A stretch of DNA of 64,000 bases from Branchiostoma floridae (GCF_000003815.2 NC_049985.1:15778134-15842133); one strand, 5' to 3'. Shown: positions 38,101 to 53,100, counted from the first letter of the stretch. Program-made: numbers and translations. Notes: a model not told the origin generated them from the letters alone.

Positions 38101-41100
38101 TGTTTTGACTAATTTGGGGCAGTTATAAAGATTGCGTCTCACAAAGCCTAACGTCTTGTTAGCCTTGGAAGCAATGCACTGTATGTGTTGTGACCAAGAG
38201 AGCTGGTTATTGAGCGTGACTCCTAAGTATTTGTGGTTGTTAGTCTCGGCTAGAACATGACTTCCTAGTTTGTAGTCATAGAGTTTAGGTTTACGTTTGT
38301 GGGTATAACACATAACAAAACATTTGTCCGGGTGTAATTTCATCTGCCATGTGTTTTGCCATGTATCTAATGTATTGATGTCCTCTTGTAAGAGGATGTG
38401 ATCTCTGTCACTGTTTATCTCCCTGTAGATGACACAGTCATCCGCAAAGAGACGGATGTTAGAGTTGAGGTTGTCAGCTAAGTCATTAATGTACACTAAG
38501 AACAGTAGTGGTCCGAGCACGGTACCCTGGGGCACTCCAGAGACTACCTCCGCCCACTCTGAGTGCTCTCCCCCAACTACCACTCTTTGTTTACGATTTT
38601 TGAGAAAATTAGAGATCCAGTGATGTACCTTACCCCTAATACCATAATTTTGGAGTTTTAGGAGTAAGCGGTCATGAGGTACCTTGTCAAAAGCTTTTGC
38701 GAAGTCGGTTATAATCATATCTGTTTGCGACCTGGTATCTAGAGAAAGGGCTAAGTCAGTTGTAGTTAAAATAAGTTGGGTTTCACATGAACGCTTTCTC
38801 CTAAACCCATGTTGCTTGTCAGATAATATGGAGTATTTGTCAAAATGATCCATCATCTGCCCAATAGGACAAGCGAATTTTAGAAAACTTGTCCAGCCCT
38901 GGATGAGATGAGCGGCCTAAGGATAGATTACAAAATAAAATGACAGAAAAACCTTTGAATTCTTTCCACACAAAGAAATAATTGTTGTATAAAAAAGTAC
39001 ATGTAATATGGTACCAACCTTGCGAACCTCCCCCCACTGGTGCCAGGGGTACAGACAATGAAGTCCTTGAGGAAGGCCCGTTCGTTAGACTGTGTGCTGA
39101 GGAGCAGGGTACCCTCCAGTGCCTGGTGCACTGTGGGAGGGCACACCAGCGCAAAACCCTTCCCCAACAGGGTGGAGTGGGCATCAAACACCTATGGTGG
39201 GAGATATCAAAATCGAAAGTTAAAAATACGTCGATGTAGGTTAGACATCCAGGTAATAAGATACGCCAAAAATAGTTACTCAAGCAACTGGATATGGTTT
39301 TGAAACGGTCAGACGTTTCGGATAGAATCCACTATCCTTCGTCAGTGACACTGAAGAGATCTGGAAGAAACAGGTCTTTTATACTCTAACTACAAATGAA
39401 GACAATTTCAGATGTCCAATAGGAAAGGTTGTAAGACATTTCAGACTGAAGACAATTTGGATTCCAAAGAAAACAAAGCTAAGCCAAAGTCAAGCTGAAG
39501 ACAATTTGGATTTCAAAGGATAGCAAGGCTAAGACACAGTTAATGCAACCTTTCCTATTGTCTTCATTCATAGTTAGTCAGTCTGAAATGTCTTACAACC
39601 TTTCCTATTGGACATCTGAAATTGTCTTCATTTGTAGTTAGAGTATAAAAGAGCTGTTTTTTCCAGATCTGTTCAGTGCCACTGACGAAGGATAGTGGAT
39701 TCTATCCGAAACGTCTGACCGTTTCAAAACCATATCCAGTTGCTTGAGTAAATATTTTTGGCGAAAGTTAAAAATGTTAAAGAAACACCAACAAATAGAA
39801 AAACTTCAACTGGTTCTAAACACAAGAAAGTCATTCTTTGACTCATGCACATGTAGTTTCAAATGTGGACAGATGGTCACTATTAAAAGGATTCTTAGTG
39901 ACTGTGTCAACGGAAAAAAATTTGTTAAGGGACGAGCAAAGAGTGGTCACATTGACCAGGTGGTTCTTTGAGGTGGTCAAAAGTACAGGTCTATAACTGT
40001 AGTGTTATACAGTTCACATTTTACCATTTTCCAATGTACATTTGTCATGCAGACATCTCAATAACTCTGTTAATCATATCTTTTTATAATTTTCTGCTAC
40101 TTTATTTCCACAAATCACACACCAGCTGTGCCCCTTCCTCCAGTGAGTCCATGTCCTCCTCAGCCTCAGTACTGGACACAGCAGGCAGCTGCAGATCCTT
40201 CCTCATCAGCATGGTGGCGCACATGGCACCCAGGTATGACAGCTCTTTCTCCAACTGTACCAGGACCTGAAATCATGATACATAATATGCAATCATTACT
40301 GGTGCATTTGGTATTAATGTCTTGTCGAGTGGTGTCAAATGTCCGAGGGGCTTGGCAAACGCAGATTAGGCTGAGAGGTTACAAGTTGGCATTTCTGGCT
40401 AGATATGGTGACATTGGAAAAGGCCTTTTACATGACTTTCCTCACTCCATCCAGGGGTAAAAATATGAAGCTGACTTTGGTTGGGAGGTACAAGACTGTA
40501 GAAAAAGAGAAATGGCCTCTACTTTCCAATACCGTGTCCTAGACAAAGTGGTTTAACAACCCTCTTCCTCCATTGCCTAACAAATGCAATGTGTCGTCTA
40601 CCTTTACCTAATGCTGTGTAGTTGCTTTCTGGAATAAGGACTAAGATATACGAAACTACTAACCTCTTCTGTTGTTGAGCACCACTCGTACCCCACTACA
40701 GAACACTTGAAGCCGTAGAAACACAGCTTCTCATCCTTCATGTAGTCTGAGGCAGTCTCCAGAGAGAAGGCTATTTCATTTCCTGTAGGGATGTAAAAGA
40801 ACTATCTCAATCTAAATGGAACAAAAACATTACATAGAAGTAGCATATTTCAGAATATTAGAGTCTTCATTCAGTAGTTTTCTAAGATGATAAATTAGTT
40901 ACAGACACTGTATTCAAAAAGTGCCATGCATTTACATCTGTACTTGCATAGGAAGGTGGAAAGTGTGCTATATTTTACTGAGTCACTGCATGTGTGGATG
41001 ATAATAATGCATAACTTGATGGATACAAGAATACAACCCAAAGAGGCTGTTGGATTTCAATATTGGTAGACTAAGTAAAGACATGACAAAACGGTTCATC

Positions 41101-44100
41101 CCGACCAAAGACAATTTAAGATACAAAAGGTTCTCAAGCGACTTGATAGAGTTTGCAATGGTTAGACATTTGAAGGAGTATCCACAATCTTTTGTCAGTG
41201 ACTGCTTACACAATCTTAACAGTTGTTCAAGTAGCTTTTGTGATCCTTGCCACAAAGTGCCATGTTAGCATGCTTCATTTTGTACTGATGAAGGTGACAG
41301 ACAGTCACCGAAACGTCTACGGAAGAATAAAAAGAAGCTTGTGAAAAGAAGAAGACTTTGTTCGATTGATCTACCAAACTGATGAAACTATTTATGGAAG
41401 CTTTTGTATTGTATATGTTCTTACCTGGATGTCTAACCTGCAATGATATAATAAAGACAGAATTCCTACCGGGAAGCACCACTGCTCCATTTGGCCAGGC
41501 GTCGATCCCGTGGAATTTCTTCAGCACCGACCACCAGCCGCTGGCCTGCGGGCTGTCCTCCCAGACAGCACCTTTCCTGAAGTGTCGCCCAGGGATGTAC
41601 AGCTGCAGGCTGTCTTCGGGCTGTGCTGTACCACACTGGGGGTCAAACTCTACAGCCATCCATTTGACACTGTTGGGGAAGGAGATCTGGTGGGGGAACA
41701 CAAACAGTTAGACTCTTTAACAACAGCCAGGGATTCAGCACCAAGAAAAAAACAAATCAGTGATTCTTTCATGATTGGACCCAGAATATAATAACCCTAT
41801 TTTGCCTATTTTAACCTATATCCATTATTTTTCAAATAAGATTATTTTTCAGATAAGATCTCTATACAGTGAAACCTGTCTATAGGGGTCACTCAAGGGA
41901 CTGACCAAATTTGGCCCCTATGGGCAGGTGGCCCCTATAGGCAGTATAGCCAAAAAGGTACATTTCACCACAAGCAATAAGTGACAAGGCATTCAGCTTC
42001 CGTTGGGATACTGAGTATTTATTGACAATATTATTAAGGTTATACATTTAAACTAAATATGAGTTTGAAACAAACAGTTTAATTAAATAGATTTGTATTA
42101 CTACTACTGCTACAGCACTGTAGCTGCTCCCTTATTTCTGTATAGTCAAAATGTATGTCAATCATGACATTAGAAGACAGTGTACTATAATTTAGACATT
42201 AACACTAATCTGAGTCAGACCGACACCTGCTCCGAAATCAGCCGCTAGTTGACGGGGGGAATTGCCGTTCTCGGAACGCCGAATGACCAACGTCAATGCG
42301 TGTCCCTCGGGAGTCGAAGCCTTCGACATCGTATTTCTCAGTCAAAACTGACAGACATTTGCTTGGTTCTCTTGTCTGAACACGAAGTCAGCGCCGCCAT
42401 TTTCCTTTGTTCCTAAATTCCTCGAACTGTGACTTTTCTGAGCTTGGGTCACAGCGCGCGTCTCCGGCAACTTTGCCAATCGAATAGACAAATCGTGTAA
42501 ATTCCGCTAGTTGCCGGCAAAAATTAGACGTTCAATCACTGCTGATAACAAGTTCATAATCATTTCTAAACATCAAAACGCCACAAAAACTTTCACTTGT
42601 TCAGGAAGGCTTGGCTTGACTTGTCTGCATGCGCCATTATGCCAAGGTGGTCACGTCGAAATAAAACTGTCTCTACGTAGGCTTATTTCTTTGACAAAAA
42701 TCCAACTTCGTCTAGTTCTTACGTAAAAAAACGTTGATTTAATTGATTCTTATCGTTTTTATACCATAATCATCGTATTTTGTGCTATAAATCAGAATTG
42801 TTGTTCCCACATTTTACCTTGGCAAAAATGGAGTCGTCCACTGACCCCTATTGACCTTGTTTATTTTCTGAGGTGGCGCCATCTTGGAAAATTTACGCAA
42901 ATACAATTCCGATATTTTTGGCCCGCGGAATACGGCTGGCCGCGACCGCATTCGACAGGTGACCGCTATAGACTATTTCTTAATGCTTACGTCAATGGGA
43001 AAAATCCAAGGGACCAACAAAAAGTGACCGCAATGGCCAGGTGGCCCCTATACTCAGGTGACCCCTAAGGCAGGTTTCACTGTATATTGTTTTAAAAAGC
43101 AATGGATATAAGATACTCCTCAGATTATTGTGAACTACAGAAACACAGAAGTATTGGTATTATCATCACAGAAATAATGTCATAGAATGTAGGAGATAAT
43201 GTGTTGAAATGATTCTAAGGAATACCTAAAAAAGTATGTACTATGTTGAAAACGGAGCTCTCCAACGACTACCTAGTAATTCAATGCAATCAAAAATCCT
43301 CCTAGTCCCTAATAGATGACTAATATAGCATTTAAGCTGTCAAATAAAAACAAACAAACAATTCAAAATTATGGTATTAGCCTAAACATGCTTAAAGTAT
43401 CACAACATGAATGGAAATTGCAACAAAACCACAAATTCAGCACCAAGGACAGACATCTCTCATAGGATAATGCTGAAGGAGTAAAAGTTTCTCCACCTTG
43501 TAGTGTGCCACAGTGGCAGGCTTGTACGGGTGTTCACTCTCCACCATGGCATAGTGTGCAGAGGTGGTGTTGGTGTTCCCCTCCAACAGGGTTGCCTCGA
43601 TGGACTGTGCTGATTGGTTGAGGATGGGAGGGGGCGGGGCATATCTCTGGTTGAGGGAGGCCACTGCAGGCAGGACGTCCTGGACCAGGGATAGCACCTG
43701 GACTGAGGTCTGAAAAACATGGTGTAAATGATGTCAAGGACAGGCACATCACAAGGTTAGCAAAGGTCTCTGTACACAACCAAAGAGTAAAAGCTAGCTG
43801 ATGGTTTGGGGACTGCCTGTCACCTTCCTCAGTTCAATACTGACTGGTTCTACTTGGTACTGCAGCTAGGTGTCGCTGCTGCAGAATAATGTTCAGACAG
43901 TAAAAAGCAAATGAACACAGGCATAAAACCTGCAAATGATTGACATATCTTTATCATTATATCAAAGAGTAAAAGAAAAGACTTTGCTAATGCTTTGTTT
44001 GCCATTTATAGACAATGCCGACATACATCTTGTACATTTTTATCCATATAGAAAACTGTGGTATTGAATTCAGATTGTTGGTAACCATGTTGGGAGTGAA

Positions 44101-47100
44101 AGATTTACTGAATGGAAATTGACGCCTGGATGATGATAATGATGAATGGAAATTGCAATAAAACCACAAATTCAGCACCAAGGACAGGTGACCAAAGACA
44201 AAATACAGCATTTAAATGCAAACAGTGTGGAAGTTAACGCAATGTTATCAGGTTAAAACCATCTCCCTCACCCTGGGGTCAGATGATGCCACAGGGCCCA
44301 GGTTTGCCAGTAGAAGAGGCAGCAGGGATGACAGTATGTGGGCGGAGCCAAGTATCTCCATCACTTCCATCTCTGTCATATCAATGAAAAATAACGTTGA
44401 TGTAACTCCAAAGTACCACTTCCTAAAGAATGTCTAAATTGAAAATCATTTTTAGTATGCTATGATGGACTCACATGAAGCACAAAGTCATGAACTGAAA
44501 CAAGCTACACCCTTGCCTCAAAGTTTTATATATGTATGATGATATCCTACGATATTCTATGAACAGTTTTTATATATATGTCCTGTAATTGTATGGCCTG
44601 TAATGGTCTTGTTTCATGTAAACATAATTGATTGATGATTTTAACTAGTATATTTAGAGCTCCTGATCGACATTTTTAACTTGTGTAATGTTTTATGAAT
44701 TGGAAAGTTTCCCAAGCAATTCAGCCATTGGCTGCAATGTGGCAACTGTGACTTCTGAATAAACCATTATTATTACACTATGCATTTAGTGTATTCACAA
44801 ATAGAATTGAGATGGATCAATTTGCCAATGGGATGAAAAGTTAGCAATGAAACCCTGGTAATCATGCTTATCACAGTATGATAATGACTTCACAAACAGA
44901 TACATGTACTTGAAGTCAACACTTTAAATTGGTTGCTATTGTCCTGACTAGGACAGAATCTCTGAGTACTTACCAGGCGTGACCAGAGCTCTCCTGAGGA
45001 TGTCCGTGGCAGACTTGAGCACTGCTGTGGCCACAGACAGCACCGTTCTCCTGGAGTGGGACTCTGCCATCAGTCGGCTACTCTGGGCTGCATGGGCCTC
45101 ACCCTCCTGAGGAGTTCTACAGCAAACACACAACACATCCTTCCAGTTTCCATCCAACAAACTAGTGTGAGCAGAAAGTCAGGAAAGTATTTCTCTTGTA
45201 GCCAATCTAATTCACGTGTGGAAAAGGACAACTTGGCATCACAGTTTTTCTTTCAACAACCTGTTGTGAGCAGAAACTGAGAAAGTCATATTATTAAGTC
45301 TCTTAGAATACTTTTATTGTAACCTACCTAATACATGTCACTGTAACAGGCAGAAGGCATTACTTGGTATCATAGTTTTTATTTTTACTTTTCACTGTTT
45401 TTCCCACTGTCCATTGGTATTTCTTCTTTCCTCCTATCATTTTTAAGGCTTAATAGAAGTTACTGATAAGAAAAACTACAAATCTTTTCTTTCAGCTTTT
45501 GACCAGTCTACTGCATATACCCTCCAATAGCAATCCCCAACCTCAACTTTTCAGATGAGGTATGCCATCTTCTTTTCATGAAATGCCCAACTTCATAACC
45601 TTTCAGCCAAGATCTTTCCATCCTGTTTCCACGCTCCCCTCACCTGTAGTAGAGAATGTTGGGGATCTGTCCCTTGGTCTGGTTGGTGCCATTACGGCAT
45701 GAGAGAGCTGCTGATACTTGGTATCACAGTTTTTAGACATACTTTCTTTACTTGTTCTTTTAGTGAAATGCCCAATTTCATAACCTTCCAAACAAGATCT
45801 CCCATCTTGTTTCCACGCTCCCCTCACCTGTAGTAGAGAATGTTGGGGATCTGTCCCCTGGTCTGGTTGGTGCCATTACTGCTGAGAGAGCAGGAACTAA
45901 AGGTGAAGGTCACGCCGTCCGCACTCTTCACCGTTGGCAAGCCTCCATCCCCATTGGCCGTCCTGCCGCCGTGATTTCTCACCCTCACCGCGTATTTCAC
46001 ACCCTCCTGGACAGGCAAGATGAGGATTAATGCGGGCCTCACCATCTGGACTTCACAGTTACGTATCAATCAGCACTATCTATTCCACACTCTACACATT
46101 GATGCATAGAAAAGACAGAACTTTGGGAAATGATGTGATCTACTAGTGAATGCAACTTGACAGCTCCATAGTTAATATTAATGAAAGTGTTAAACGTGGC
46201 CAGTTAAATCTCGCTACTTGAAGCACAAATCTGGGTGCTTGATGCGGCTGCTGACTGACCTTAATTGGGACTGGTCGTTCAAATTTGACCTCAGCTGCAT
46301 CATTCACACAGTCCTCTGGGTAGTACGTGCCCTTCACAAGTTCCAAGGTCGTCCATCTCTGGGTGTGGGAACCATCCCCAATGTCACTCTGGAACAAAAG
46401 TCACAGAATAATAAGTACATGTAACAGCTTTCAGAGTACGAGTAGAGAAAACACAGTTAACCACTGAGTCAGGGAGCTACTTGTAACACACATGGTGAAA
46501 TGTTATTTTTGTATAATGACTATCTATAATTGGTAGAATCCATCTCATGTTACTCTTACTGTATGCATGTATTTACTGAACAAAAAGAAATAGCACTGAT
46601 ACATGTAGGTCAAAGACGGTATAAGATAAGAAGATAAGATAAAATTTGCTGACAAAATGGTAGATTTTGTAAACAGGCTGACATTTCCAATAGCATCCAC
46701 TATCTTTCAAAAAGTGACCTAGATGATGAACTTTCTTTACAATTATGACAAATCATCACATTGTTGAAGCAATCATTTCAGAGTTTTGCTGCTTAATACA
46801 TATAGAAATTGCCAATGCATTCGCACATTTATGCAAACTGTACATCTATTAACATAGTAGACTTATCATTCCTGCATACCTCACTAGAATCTAGCAGCTC
46901 CAGTTCGTAGTCATGTTGCCCCCCTCCCCCATACAGCATGGCCCCAACCACGACCACCCCTGGCTTGTCTACGCTGAAGCAGACGGCATCGGGTGACCCG
47001 TTGCCCGTGTTCCAGCTCTTCCCCTGGCTCACTCGCGCAAACCGTGATGGCGTGCACGAGACGGGCATGGTCGATCTTTGGATTTCATTCTGTGGAAGAA

Positions 47101-50100
47101 TGAGTAGCATCAAATTAAAGCATTCAGATATTTTTATACTTTTTTGAACACTGAACTTCAACAGCATTGTACAGGTCCTAGTCTTTTCAGATGAATATTT
47201 TTATATACAATGTAGGGCACAGTTTTTACCTGCATGTATGCAGGTATGGTTTTGATGCTGGTGGGAACTTTTCGGTAGCCGGGGATGTAGGGCGCTGTAT
47301 CTCGTGAACGGATGGTGCGAGCACGACGATTTTTGGTACGTGGGTTGGGGGTGGTAGCCTAACACTCAGGTTTGATTTTGGGCCTCCTGGCGTTTGAACT
47401 TGACATTGCAGGTGGCATTTTTGGTGTTTTTGGGGCACTTTTGGCGCTGTGTGTCCGGAACGATACGCGCGATTGCAACAATTTTTGGTGCATGGGTGGG
47501 GGGTTGTTGCCTGTTGCCTAGGATTGACTTTGGGCCTTGTCGCGTTTGAACTTGACCCGGCAGGTCGAATTTTGTGTCCGAGAGGGGTGTTTCCGGAGTT
47601 ATATCTTCTGAACGGCTGGTGCTGGCGCGATGATATTTGGCACATGTGTCGGCGGTGGCTGAATAATGCTCAATTTTGATTTTGGCGCCCTTGGTGCTTG
47701 AACTTGACATTTTAGGTTACCTTTTGTGCGGGCACGGGGCGTGCGCTGTATCTCCGGAATGCAAGGTACCATTGTGTTGCTATTTGGTACGTGAGTTGTT
47801 TGTGGTGTCCTGGTGGTCAGGTTTGATTTTGGGCCTCCTAGTGCTTGAACTTGATACTGTATAGGTTGATCCTGTTTTTGTGTGGTTGGGGCATCCTCCC
47901 AATATCTGCTTGGTTTTAAAAACAGATTATGGTTGGGTGTACATGTAGAACCATCATCTGGCCTGGGCCACCTTCAATGTATCAGGTTACTTAGTGGCAC
48001 TGACAGTTTGCCAGATGACGGCAGTGTACAAGATTATATATCTGTTGGTCAGGTATAATTGGAGTTTGCTTATTACTCTTTGTGGTGTTTCTAGAGCTGT
48101 ATAGTACTGAGTTTTAAGTTTCGGTACAAGTTCCTTTACCCTGTTGGCAATCATGGTTGAACTTGAACTTAAACAGAAGAAGATGCAATTTTCTAATGTG
48201 GAGGAGAACTGTATAGAGTGTGGGCATAAGAGAAAGGTATGTGTATGATTTGTCCTGTGTTTCTTTTTGTTTCTTTGGTAATGCCATTTCCATACTGTAT
48301 ACAGGTAATTTGTTGTTTTGGGCTAGTCATATTCGCTTGGTTTTTGGGCCTGCTTAATCTATGGTACAGGCAGGGTTAAGTGGTGGAGGCTTAGCTTTGT
48401 TCTGTTTTAAATTCAGTATCGTTGGTTGCATTTTGTCGCGGCAAATATATGATGAAATTCCCCTTCTAAGCAACTGCTCATTGGTTTGCGGGGATGTTTG
48501 CTGGGTGTTTGCTCTGACTACAACAGCTTCTGAACTTTTCAAAGCTTCCATTGCCAGTAGTCTGTGTAACACAAACTCCGCTGTCCAGGGCTGTAACTGG
48601 CCCCTCCCCGCGGGTGGCGGATGTTTGGCGGGCTGCTATAAGCGAGATTTAACCAGGCTACATTGCCAGCAGCTTGCCATCTATAAATGGGATTGACAAG
48701 GACATTTTTCATAGTAAATTATGCTGTTAAATTTGGCTTAGATACTACAGGAGATTTAGGTTTGGGTTGGATGGATTGAATGAAAATATCATACCACCCT
48801 GGGGACTAACTGTTGCTGCTGCATGGGGGCTACCACTATTCATATTGTCTAATGTCTATGGAACTACAGATAAAAGTATCATTGGTCAAATTATGCAAGT
48901 AACATTCCGATGTCAAGTGAATAACACCCCAGAAATAAATCTTTAATGAATATCATTGGAAGAACACAAACCAAGGAGACTTAGCAGCTGCATTAGGTCA
49001 GTACATTGAAATAGGAAGATATTAGTATATCATGTGACAGAGTAACTACATGTGCATGGGCCATCTGAGACAAAAAAGGTAGTGTCTCAACAACTTCAAG
49101 TACTGTGGTTGGTTACATACTTAAGAAATCCAAAATAAGTAATGTTCATCCATGTCCAAACTTACAAATTCAGAAAATGGAATTTCAGAGTCAGACTTTT
49201 GCATGGTGCACAACCAACACGGTAAAAAGCTCATTTTTCCAACCACGTACCACAGACAAAAAGGCAAAAATACCCAATAGGTCTACAGAAACCCAATACA
49301 TTTCATGCAGGCCTGAGGTCTACGAACTCTTGTTTCATCTTGTGATATTTTATCTTTTTCTACCCGACTAACTATGCTGGCTATGATTAGCCACCTAATT
49401 TTTGCAAATTTTACTATCCATGACACCTTGATATAAGAATGCCTGCTGTAGGCTACTTAAATGCCTATACAGCAGTTTGGAACAGCAAAGAGCCTTTACT
49501 CTGGCAAGGAGTTCTACAGAAAGTAGCATGAGTCATTGCAGAAATGAGGTTTGATAATCTGTATGTCTAAGAAGCTATTGCTGATTGACCTTTACCTCTG
49601 AGCCTGTTGCAGCAGTGGCCAGTTCCCCCACAATAGCGGCCAGCAGGGCGCATGTGTTACACACCAGGGCATCCGAGTAGATCACTTCCTCCTGGCGACA
49701 CAGAGATAGACATAAAAACTGATCATTATGAAGAGAACATTTAATTCTCTCTTTATATCCCATGCTTCCACATTTATGACAATCCCATAAGTTAACTAAG
49801 ACAACTCATCAGGCCATACACATGTATATGGACAATGTCGAGTTAGGGACTCCATCCCACGCCAAAATAAACCATGACCAACAAAATCAGGGCTCAAAAT
49901 ACTTTTTCCTGCAGACCTGCAATGGTGCAGGTAATATTGCAAATTACCTGCACCAGACAAACTTTACCTGCACCACTCTGAATTTAGGAAGGATTGATCA
50001 TACTAGATTTTTTTAGGAACCATTGATATTTTTTTTAATACTTGATAGGCTGTAAAAGTCAATGCAGCTAATAACAATCCTCATACACCTACATCACAGG

Positions 50101-53100
50101 ACATTTATGTGTACCCCGGTAACCCAGTATATGGACCAGTGCAGGTTAAGTGCAGATAGACAACAGAAATACCTGCACAGCTCCAATATTACCTGAACTA
50201 ACCTGCATATGCAGGTGGTATTTTGAGCCCTGAAAAAGTTTGCTCAGAATCTAAGTAAAACAGAGCATAACACCATGCACAAAGTGTTGTTGCAAGAGTC
50301 GAACTTTAAACTTGAACAGACTGTTACAATATCAATAATTACATTATTACAAATAATCATTACCCAGATGTATGGTCAATAAACGTAGAAGCTTCAATTG
50401 AGGTAATCACCTACAAATGTAAGGCATTAAAAAAGACTTTGGCAAGCTATCTAAACTAAATTCGAGTCTACAATAATATTTGGTAATAAATTCCTACCCC
50501 ACTGAGCTGTATCCTGACTGGAACAACCACGATAGCCAACAGTTTGTCCAGAACCTCCTTAAAGGTGCAGTGTCCTGTTCCAGCACCCTCCAACTGTCAG
50601 GGAAAATAACATGTCAAACATTACTCCATGGACGAGGAAACAGCATGGCAATAGTGGAGGTACCAAACAGATATTACATACATTTGTACAATTATGTACA
50701 AAATAAAACAGTACATACAGGTATGACAATGGGACTGACCTGTCACCTGTGCTCCATGTGTTGTACTAAGATGGGACTGACCCGTGACCTGCATTCTATG
50801 TGTTCTACTAACGATGGGACTGACCTATGACCTGTGTCCTACTGTGTTCTACTAAAATGGGGCTGACCTCTGTTCCATGTGTTGTACTAAGATGGGACTG
50901 ACCTGTGACCTTTCCGTGTATTGTACTAAGATGGGACTGACCTGTGACCTGTGTTCCATGTGTTGTACTAAGTTGAGACTGACCTGTGACCTGTGTTCCA
51001 TGTGTTGTACTAAGTTGAGACTGACCTGTGACGTGTGTTCCATGTGTTGTACTAAGATGAGACTGACCTGCATGTGTTGTACTAAGATGGGACTGACCTG
51101 TGACCTGTGCTCCATGTGTTGTACTAAGATGGGACTGACCTGTGACCTGTGTTCCATGTGTTGTACTACGATGGGACTGACCTGTGACCTGTGCTCCATG
51201 TGTTGTACTAAGATGGGACTGACCTGTGACCTGTGTTCCATGTGTTGTACTAAGATGGGACTGACCTGTGACCTGTGTTCCATGTGTTGTACTAAGATGG
51301 GACTGACCTGTGACCTGTGTTCCATGTGTTGCACCAGGATGGGGAACCTGACGTTGTCCCTGGTTACAGGCGTGGTGGGGCTACTGTTGGAGTTGTTCTC
51401 GTCAGGACTGTTGGCAGTGGAGGGGAGCTGTGGGTCAGACTCGCTCTCCTTCAGGATTGGCAGCAGGGACGTCAGCTTCACCGTTGGGTGACACAGTGCC
51501 GCCATGACGGCTGACAGAAGCCGACCAATGCCCTCGTTCTGCTCGGAACCCTGTAATGACATTGACAGCAACACCTCTTCATGCAGGCCAAAGCAAGTAA
51601 CCACAGGGATGCAATTCATGCACAAAACATGCATGCATAGCAGATTTGGGATGCATTACATAGCTGTGCTCTTTGCATCATAAAGATGTACATTGCAACT
51701 GATAAGGATTATGGTAACATCCAAGTTCTCCAATACTGCTTACATTTCACACAATGTCATTTATATCGGATTCCTTGGTTCCAGTTGCAATGTAGTCTGC
51801 ATAAAGTTAAGGGCACAACCTGCCGTAGGTGTCTATGTGCCAAAACATGGGCAATCTTTCGGGATCGGTATCATAAGTGGTAAGTGCTGCCTCCATACAA
51901 ACTTGTAGAGAATCTGACGGATTTTGGAGCACCCAGACGCGTCATAGAACTTTACGTGCAGGCAAAACTTGCGCAACCGTGCAAGTGACGTGCGTTGAGA
52001 TACTCCCTCCCTGCTCATGCCAGTCATTCCCCACGTTTTCAGAAATGCGGACAAATTGCACGTACGGCGGGTTGGGCCCTTAGCTTAAGCCAGCATGCAT
52101 AGTGTCTCCTTTACATTAAAATTCTAACAACTATACGTTTTGAATATGACCACATTCTTATGCATGCACATCATAAGTACTGAAAATGTTGCAAGATGAT
52201 CATGCATGTCTGCTATATCACAAAGGCAACAAGAAGTATAAAACTAAAGTTTATTGCGGAAAGACCTTTGTGTCACTTTGTTCTTAGAAGCATAAAGTTT
52301 ATGCTTCTAAGAACAAAGTGACACTTGAACAGAAGGCACAAGTGCAAGGAACATTTAGTCATGAGATTGGGTTAATACTTGAGAAACAGGCAACTGACAA
52401 TGAAGATGGTTGTCTAGAGGAAATTTATGACAGATTTATCCATGACAGTGATTTGAACTGTCAGTTTTCTGCATCATGAAATATGCAATGTTAAAATTTT
52501 ACACATAGATTGTATTTTTGCAGCATACAGTACATTGTATTTGACAATGCTAAAATTTACTCCAATCCAAGCTTAAAGAAATGTTAGTTTGAAGTTATAA
52601 ACATTCATTGCACAGACTGGGACCACAGTCTGTTTAATATGTTTCTTGGAAATCATTTTGATAACATAATCACCTTATATTCTAGTTGTTGTTACCAAAA
52701 CAGGATATATTTCTTAGCCTGGATGCAAGCCTTTTCATCTTTATTCTGCTGTTTCAGTTGCTTCCCTAGCCTACAGAAACTGGCACGGAACGATATGATG
52801 ATGATGATAGCCTACAGAGAGAAGGCAGTAAAACTAAAAAGGCTGGCACCCAGGTTATGTGTTTGTTACATCCACAACAAAACACATTATTTTACACCGA
52901 TGAAGCTGCAACAGCCACACTGCATGCAACAAACATGCAGTCAGACAAGACAGAGAGTAGAAACCTAAAGGGGCTACATACGAGGCGTCTTTCCACAGGA
53001 GAGTAAGGTCTCACCGATTCCAACAGTCCCAGTAGGTCGCACAGACACACCCATTTTAGGCTCGAGGTGGGATAGAACGCGTGGAAGCAGCACGTGAATG

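Noticed and set aside
50877-51491. 204-codon plus-strand Cys-rich ORF
   Set aside because: Shadow of the 42 bp repeat; the real exon is on the minus strand.
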